A stretch of DNA of 64,000 bases from JBBRMU01 sp038230655 (lineage in GTDB: Bacteria > Patescibacteriota > Microgenomatia > UBA1406 > GWC2-37-13). Location: the NCBI GenBank assembly GCA_038230655.1, contig JBBRMU010000001.1:1-64000 (forward strand), read 5' to 3'. Under the pieces are notes generated by a model. The model was not told where the DNA came from. It searched no databases and saw nothing but the letters and a program-made list of their open reading frames with translations. Shown here in pieces: positions 60,646 to 64,000 of this stretch (its first letter is position 1; every line of letters starts with the position of its first letter). The position numbers and the translations under genes are program-made.

Positions 60646-60936
60646 GCACAAACTTTACATTCATCCTCTGCTCAAGAAGAGGTCGATAGAATGATCTCCA
60701 AAACCTCTCAGTATGAAAGAGGCTCTTTTTAAAGAGACCTCGCACAGTGGCAAAAAGATATGGTTTCCTATATGAACAAGTTCAAGTCAGCTGAGGGTAA
60801 ATGGCCAGAAATACAGGAACAGTCAGTTTTTTTAAATGATTTAGGATATTCACTAGAGTCATTTGACGAAAATGCAGCAAAATAACTTTTAGCTACAAAT
60901 GATGCTATTGTCGATTCTGAGTGTGATAACTTTTAG
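60646..60936 (+). pseudogene. Decayed gene with two in-frame TAA stops
   Basis: A 97-codon frame stays in phase from 60646 (AQTLHSSSAQEEVDRMISKT and on) to TAG at 60934, except for TAA at 60730 and 60883. Between them it reads RDLAQWQKDMVSYMNKFKSA and EGKWPEIQEQSVFLNDLGYS, clearly protein-like. It is not recoding, since TAA ends other genes here. Recently lost gene of unknown function, convergent with the DUF5663-like gene. Confidence 0.65.
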
Positions 60937-61493
60937 TTCCACTTTTTGACATCATTTGGATTACCTGTAGAAGGCAAAGGAGCCGGCGGTGCTGAAGGTA
61001 ATGGAAAGTCAAAATTTTGATTTGGAGCTGCTGAAGGCTGAACTGGTGCCGGCGAAAGTGGAGCTGACAATATCTTCTCATCAACTGATGTTTGTACATT
61101 TGGAACCACAGGTGAAATTGACTCAACTGCCTTTACAATTTGATCTCTGACAGAGTATAAATAGGCAGCCCGAAAATTTAGGAGGGCTGCTGCCACCTCG
61201 ATTTCCAGGTTAGAAACGTTACGAATAAAAAATACATTCAGTTGTTCGTCAGACGGATTTTCATCAAGTAATTTATCTAACTCAAGCTGGGCTTTCTTTG
61301 GTAATAAGTTTACCAGATGACTATTAATGGCTAAGTTCACCTCATTTAGGAGAAGTTTCCTAACTTCTGGTAGTTCTTTCTCGGTGATACTTGGATCATT
61401 CTTAGCCTTAATGAGATCATCAATAAATACCAAAAGAGCTTTTTGATCTACTACATCATTATTTGAGGGATTATTTGTGCCTAGATTTGACAT
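60933..61493 (-). CDS. DUF5663-like protein with Pro-rich tail
   Basis: 186 residues. A helical core (about 35-125: ELPEVRKLLLNEVNLAINSH, KKAQLELDKLLDE) resembles the DUF5663 pattern known mostly from candidate-phylum genomes; the last 60 residues are Pro/Ala/Ser-rich. TTGACA (61528-61523), 17 nt, TATTAT (61505-61500) and a 6-nt gap to the ATG make a near-consensus leaderless start. Function unknown. Confidence 0.6.
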   Translation of the reverse strand: MSNLGTNNPSNNDVVDQKALLVFIDDLIKAKNDPSITEKELPEVRKLLLNEVNLAINSHLVNLLPKKAQLELDKLLDENPSDEQLNVFFIRNVSNLEIEVAAALLNFRAAYLYSVRDQIVKAVESISPVVPNVQTSVDEKILSAPLSPAPVQPSAAPNQNFDFPLPSAPPAPLPSTGNPNDVKKWN

Positions 61494-61499
61494 AGTATG

Positions 61500-61528
61500 A
61501 TAATAAATGAAAATAAATCTCTTGTCAA
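61500..61528 (-). promoter_or_regulatory. Leaderless promoter of the DUF5663-like gene
   Basis: TTGACA (61528-61523), 17-nt spacer, TATTAT (61505-61500), ATG 6 nt downstream at 61493. Confidence 0.65.
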
Positions 61529-61660
61529 TGTGATCAAACTGCTGAATAAATCTAATCTCTTTATCTCTATTTTAAAATTTAATTTCAATTCATTAGAATT
61601 ATCTGATATTTCTAAACTTTGATTTATCTCAGTTACTAAATTTACTGGAAGTGTGACTTC

Positions 61661-64000
61661 CTATGGTGCTGATGGTGTAGTAGTTGTAAGGGTGGGTATA
61701 GCAGATTTAGCAGGAGGTTTTAATCGAGTCACTGTAATAATGTGAGAGGAAGAATCTTCTCTCGTTTCAACAATATAACCATTTTTACGAAGTTCTTTAA
61801 TTATCCATTCATCACGTTTATTACCAGTGAAAAAAGAAGGCATTTTCCCAGATGTTACTACAGATTTGAATTGATTAACCCATTCATTAGTAGTATTCTT
61901 AATTCCTCTAATATCTTTAGGTAATTCTCTATAGATAAGATAGTCATTACCCGAAGTGACAGCTTCAATAAGCGGTTGAGGTGAAGATGATGATGGAATT
62001 TTTTTTAGTTGGCTTAGATTTTCTTCTTTATATGCTCGTAAATTTTGTAGTAATTTATCCACTTTGATAATATGAATACTATTATCCTCAATTCTCCCCT
62101 CTACTCCCATCCATTCTAAAGCTCTTTCTACCGCTTTTTTATGTATTGGATCACCAACTAAATCTAATCCATAATAATCGAGAATGGCTTTCATTTCGGA
62201 TTCTAGACGTTTTGTATCAAAGGCATCCAGTGATTCTTCATCGGTTGTAATTGCTTGCCAATTGTTAGTTCTTGCACTATCATTTCCACCCATTCTATCG
62301 TTAAAATCATCCCACTGAGCAATCACAGGCTGACCACTTTTGTAATAATCTATTCCCCTCCTAGGATTACTTTCAAGCCAAGCACTATTCAAAAATTTTA
62401 TTGGATAAAATCTGGCAGGAATTTCATCTAATTTTCCAAAACGAGCATATCTAATCATTTTAGATAAATCTTGATCGGCTCCCGCGCCAGTGCCGCCAAA
62501 GTATCCTCCTACCCCTGCATAGATGCTAGACCTTAAAGCAAAATTACCCCCTGCTGATCCTATTCCAGGGTAGTCACCATGTCTCATTACAATATCTATA
62601 AACTGAGCAAATCGATTGGTCGCATGGAAAAGTGGATATTTATCATATCCTTCCTGACTCCATTCTAATTTTCCTGTCATACCGTCAAGATATTGATTTT
62701 CTGGTTTATCAAATTCTTTAATAATATCATCAATATAATGGTTAGCCATAGCTGTAGAATCAGCATCATTAGTAGCCATTAGTAAATCTGAATTCAAAGG
62801 TGACTTTCGTTTACGTGATCTTAGTAACGCTAGGTCATTTAAATACTTCACAATTTTCCCATATTTTTCTGGTTTATCAAAAACTTTCTTAATAATTCTT
62901 ATATTAACGTCTGGATGATCTACCTTAAATCTCTGAATCTCACTTTCTGTTCCATCAGGATTGATAGGATTACCTTCTCTATCAACTGCCGGATGATTAA
63001 GAAAGATCAGAACTTCATATTTATTTTTATCTATAGTTAAACCCGTCTGACTATCTTTCTGATCAACATAATTATTTAAAGCTTTATAAATATTTTTTTC
63101 TTCTTGATGAGCTGCTACTGGCATAACTATAGTTAAACGATTCTCATTTAACATTGGCTCCGTTTGTTGTATTAGATTATTGAGTTCTGCCAGATATTGT
63201 GAATTCTGTTGTTCAAAATACCAATCTGCTTCTTGTTCAGCATTTAAACGCGCTTGAGGATTATTATTTAAACGAGGAGATCTTCTAGCTTCAAATTCTT
63301 CTCTTACCTCAGGACTTAAATCAGTCCGAATATAATTATAATAAGTATCATGTAATCTTCTCATTCTATCGACTTCTTTATACATCGATTCCAAAGGATG
63401 TCTCGGATCCCATGGTAATGGGATTAAAGGTACTTCGATCAGCTCAATTGGTGGTTTTATTTCCCATGTTTTAAACGGCTCGTCAATTTTATGTGCAGCT
63501 ATTTCATATTGTAAGCCTCCTTCAACTGCTGCTGGTTTACCATCAAAAATATTGGCGGCAACAGACTTCCAAACTGTTTGAAGGTTACTAGAGTCTTTAA
63601 CAGTAGTTCCGTCGTAGTGAAGATACTGTCCATTCACCAACATTACAGGAGCTCCAGTTTTATCTTCCGTCACCATCTGCCCTGCGGAGAACATACCATA
63701 CGGAACCGGACTATTTGGAGCCAGTGCTGGTGTATTTTCATTGCCTAAATTCATTAATTCATAATGTTTTCCAATCTGAGAATTTGCACTAAACTGAGAA
63801 AGCTCATCTTTATTAATCCACATTCTAGAGAACTCTCCTATTTGTGCTGTCTTTGTGTAATCATGAGTTGAGGGATCATATATATGAAAAATGTGGGTAG
63901 GATCTTTATCATTTATATCAAACATAACTTGACCATTATCATCGGCCTTGATCGCAATAATATCACTATGTCCCTCACCAGCTGGATGAATCATCGCCCA
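61661..64000 (-). CDS. Large glycosyltransferase-like protein (5' end beyond window)
   Basis: At least 779 residues; the frame stays open to base 64000, so the ATG at 63994 need not be the start. The middle has a GT-A fold: LTIVMPVAAHQEEKNIYKAL, a strand VLIFLNHP, and NDADSTAMANHYIDD with the DxD-type metal motif, plus SAGGNFALRSSIYAGVGGYF and GAGADQDLS before the acceptor part. The first 300 residues are beta-rich and unknown; the last 150 are helical. Adds sugars to an unknown acceptor. Confidence 0.7.
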   Translation of the reverse strand, partial: WAMIHPAGEGHSDIIAIKADDNGQVMFDINDKDPTHIFHIYDPSTHDYTKTAQIGEFSRMWINKDELSQFSANSQIGKHYELMNLGNENTPALAPNSPVPYGMFSAGQMVTEDKTGAPVMLVNGQYLHYDGTTVKDSSNLQTVWKSVAANIFDGKPAAVEGGLQYEIAAHKIDEPFKTWEIKPPIELIEVPLIPLPWDPRHPLESMYKEVDRMRRLHDTYYNYIRTDLSPEVREEFEARRSPRLNNNPQARLNAEQEADWYFEQQNSQYLAELNNLIQQTEPMLNENRLTIVMPVAAHQEEKNIYKALNNYVDQKDSQTGLTIDKNKYEVLIFLNHPAVDREGNPINPDGTESEIQRFKVDHPDVNIRIIKKVFDKPEKYGKIVKYLNDLALLRSRKRKSPLNSDLLMATNDADSTAMANHYIDDIIKEFDKPENQYLDGMTGKLEWSQEGYDKYPLFHATNRFAQFIDIVMRHGDYPGIGSAGGNFALRSSIYAGVGGYFGGTGAGADQDLSKMIRYARFGKLDEIPARFYPIKFLNSAWLESNPRRGIDYYKSGQPVIAQWDDFNDRMGGNDSARTNNWQAITTDEESLDAFDTKRLESEMKAILDYYGLDLVGDPIHKKAVERALEWMGVEGRIEDNSIHIIKVDKLLQNLRAYKEENLSQLKKIPSSSSPQPLIEAVTSGNDYLIYRELPKDIRGIKNTTNEWVNQFKSVVTSGKMPSFFTGNKRDEWIIKELRKNGYIVETREDSSSHIITVTRLKPPAKSAIPTLTTTTPSAP

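Noticed and set aside
60646..60936. Stop-codon recoding (TAA read as an amino acid)
   Set aside because: TAA terminates many intact genes here and UGA also acts as stop, so decay is the simpler explanation.

Overview
The window looks like a chromosomal segment of a Candidate Phyla Radiation (Patescibacteria) genome, most likely a Microgenomates-type (OP11) lineage. The signs are low G+C, tightly packed genes, many small membrane or coiled-coil proteins of unknown function, stand-alone carboxyltransferase (AccA-like) and RND genes, and surface proteins with LPXTG, SLH, cohesin and dockerin parts. UGA is an ordinary stop, so this is not a lineage that reads UGA as glycine. The placement comes from gene content only; no 16S rRNA gene or marker tree is available here.

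Layout. 0-4.3 kb: start of dnaB, a metallo-hydrolase, a frameshifted coiled-coil gene, tRNA-Thr, a PD-(D/E)XK-like protein and a SpoU methyltransferase. 4.4-9 kb: a DUF11 surface protein, then two G+C-richer genes that share an undescribed Cys-bracketed domain and have long structured leaders. 9.1-15 kb: a glycosylation operon (GT2, GT4, giant membrane protein). 15-20 kb: a third structured-leader gene, galE and a DEAH helicase. 20-23.4 kb: VirD4-like ATPase and small envelope proteins. 23.4-33.1 kb: response regulator, metal transporter fusion, a DNA-repair pair, HAD, rRNA methyltransferase, a MarR operon, a hydrolase, a HopA1-like protein and trpS. 33.2-42.8 kb: RND pump, GT-C protein, serine hydrolase, deacetylase. 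43-46.9 kb: two COG4705 paralogues facing a two-component system and an exported peptide gene. 47-51.9 kb: ychF, accA-like, GT2, def, rpmB, S2P and an IrrE-like peptidase. 51.9-60.1 kb: a surface-protein region (FN3, cohesins, dockerins, SLH, Cys-rich stalk protein) with two further coiled-coil paralogues. 60.3-64 kb: HTH regulator, decayed gene, DUF5663-like protein and a large glycosyltransferase that runs off the window.

Two expression styles stand out. Roughly half of the genes have a TATAAT-like hexamer only 5-10 nt before the ATG and no Shine-Dalgarno, which is the arrangement expected for leaderless mRNAs; this also corrects several start codons. A small minority (6015, 7648, 15562, 46633) carry strong AAAGGAG-type sites, and three of these have long folded leaders with a stem-loop just before the ribosome site.

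The best candidates for undescribed biology are the Cys-bracketed repeat domain with its structured-leader gene set, the cohesin/dockerin/SLH/LPXTG surface operon without any visible cellulase, the possible response-regulator box (TTRTTCCCAT) shared by the COG4705 and exported-peptide promoters, and the MLT-type coiled-coil paralogue family with its common upstream element.
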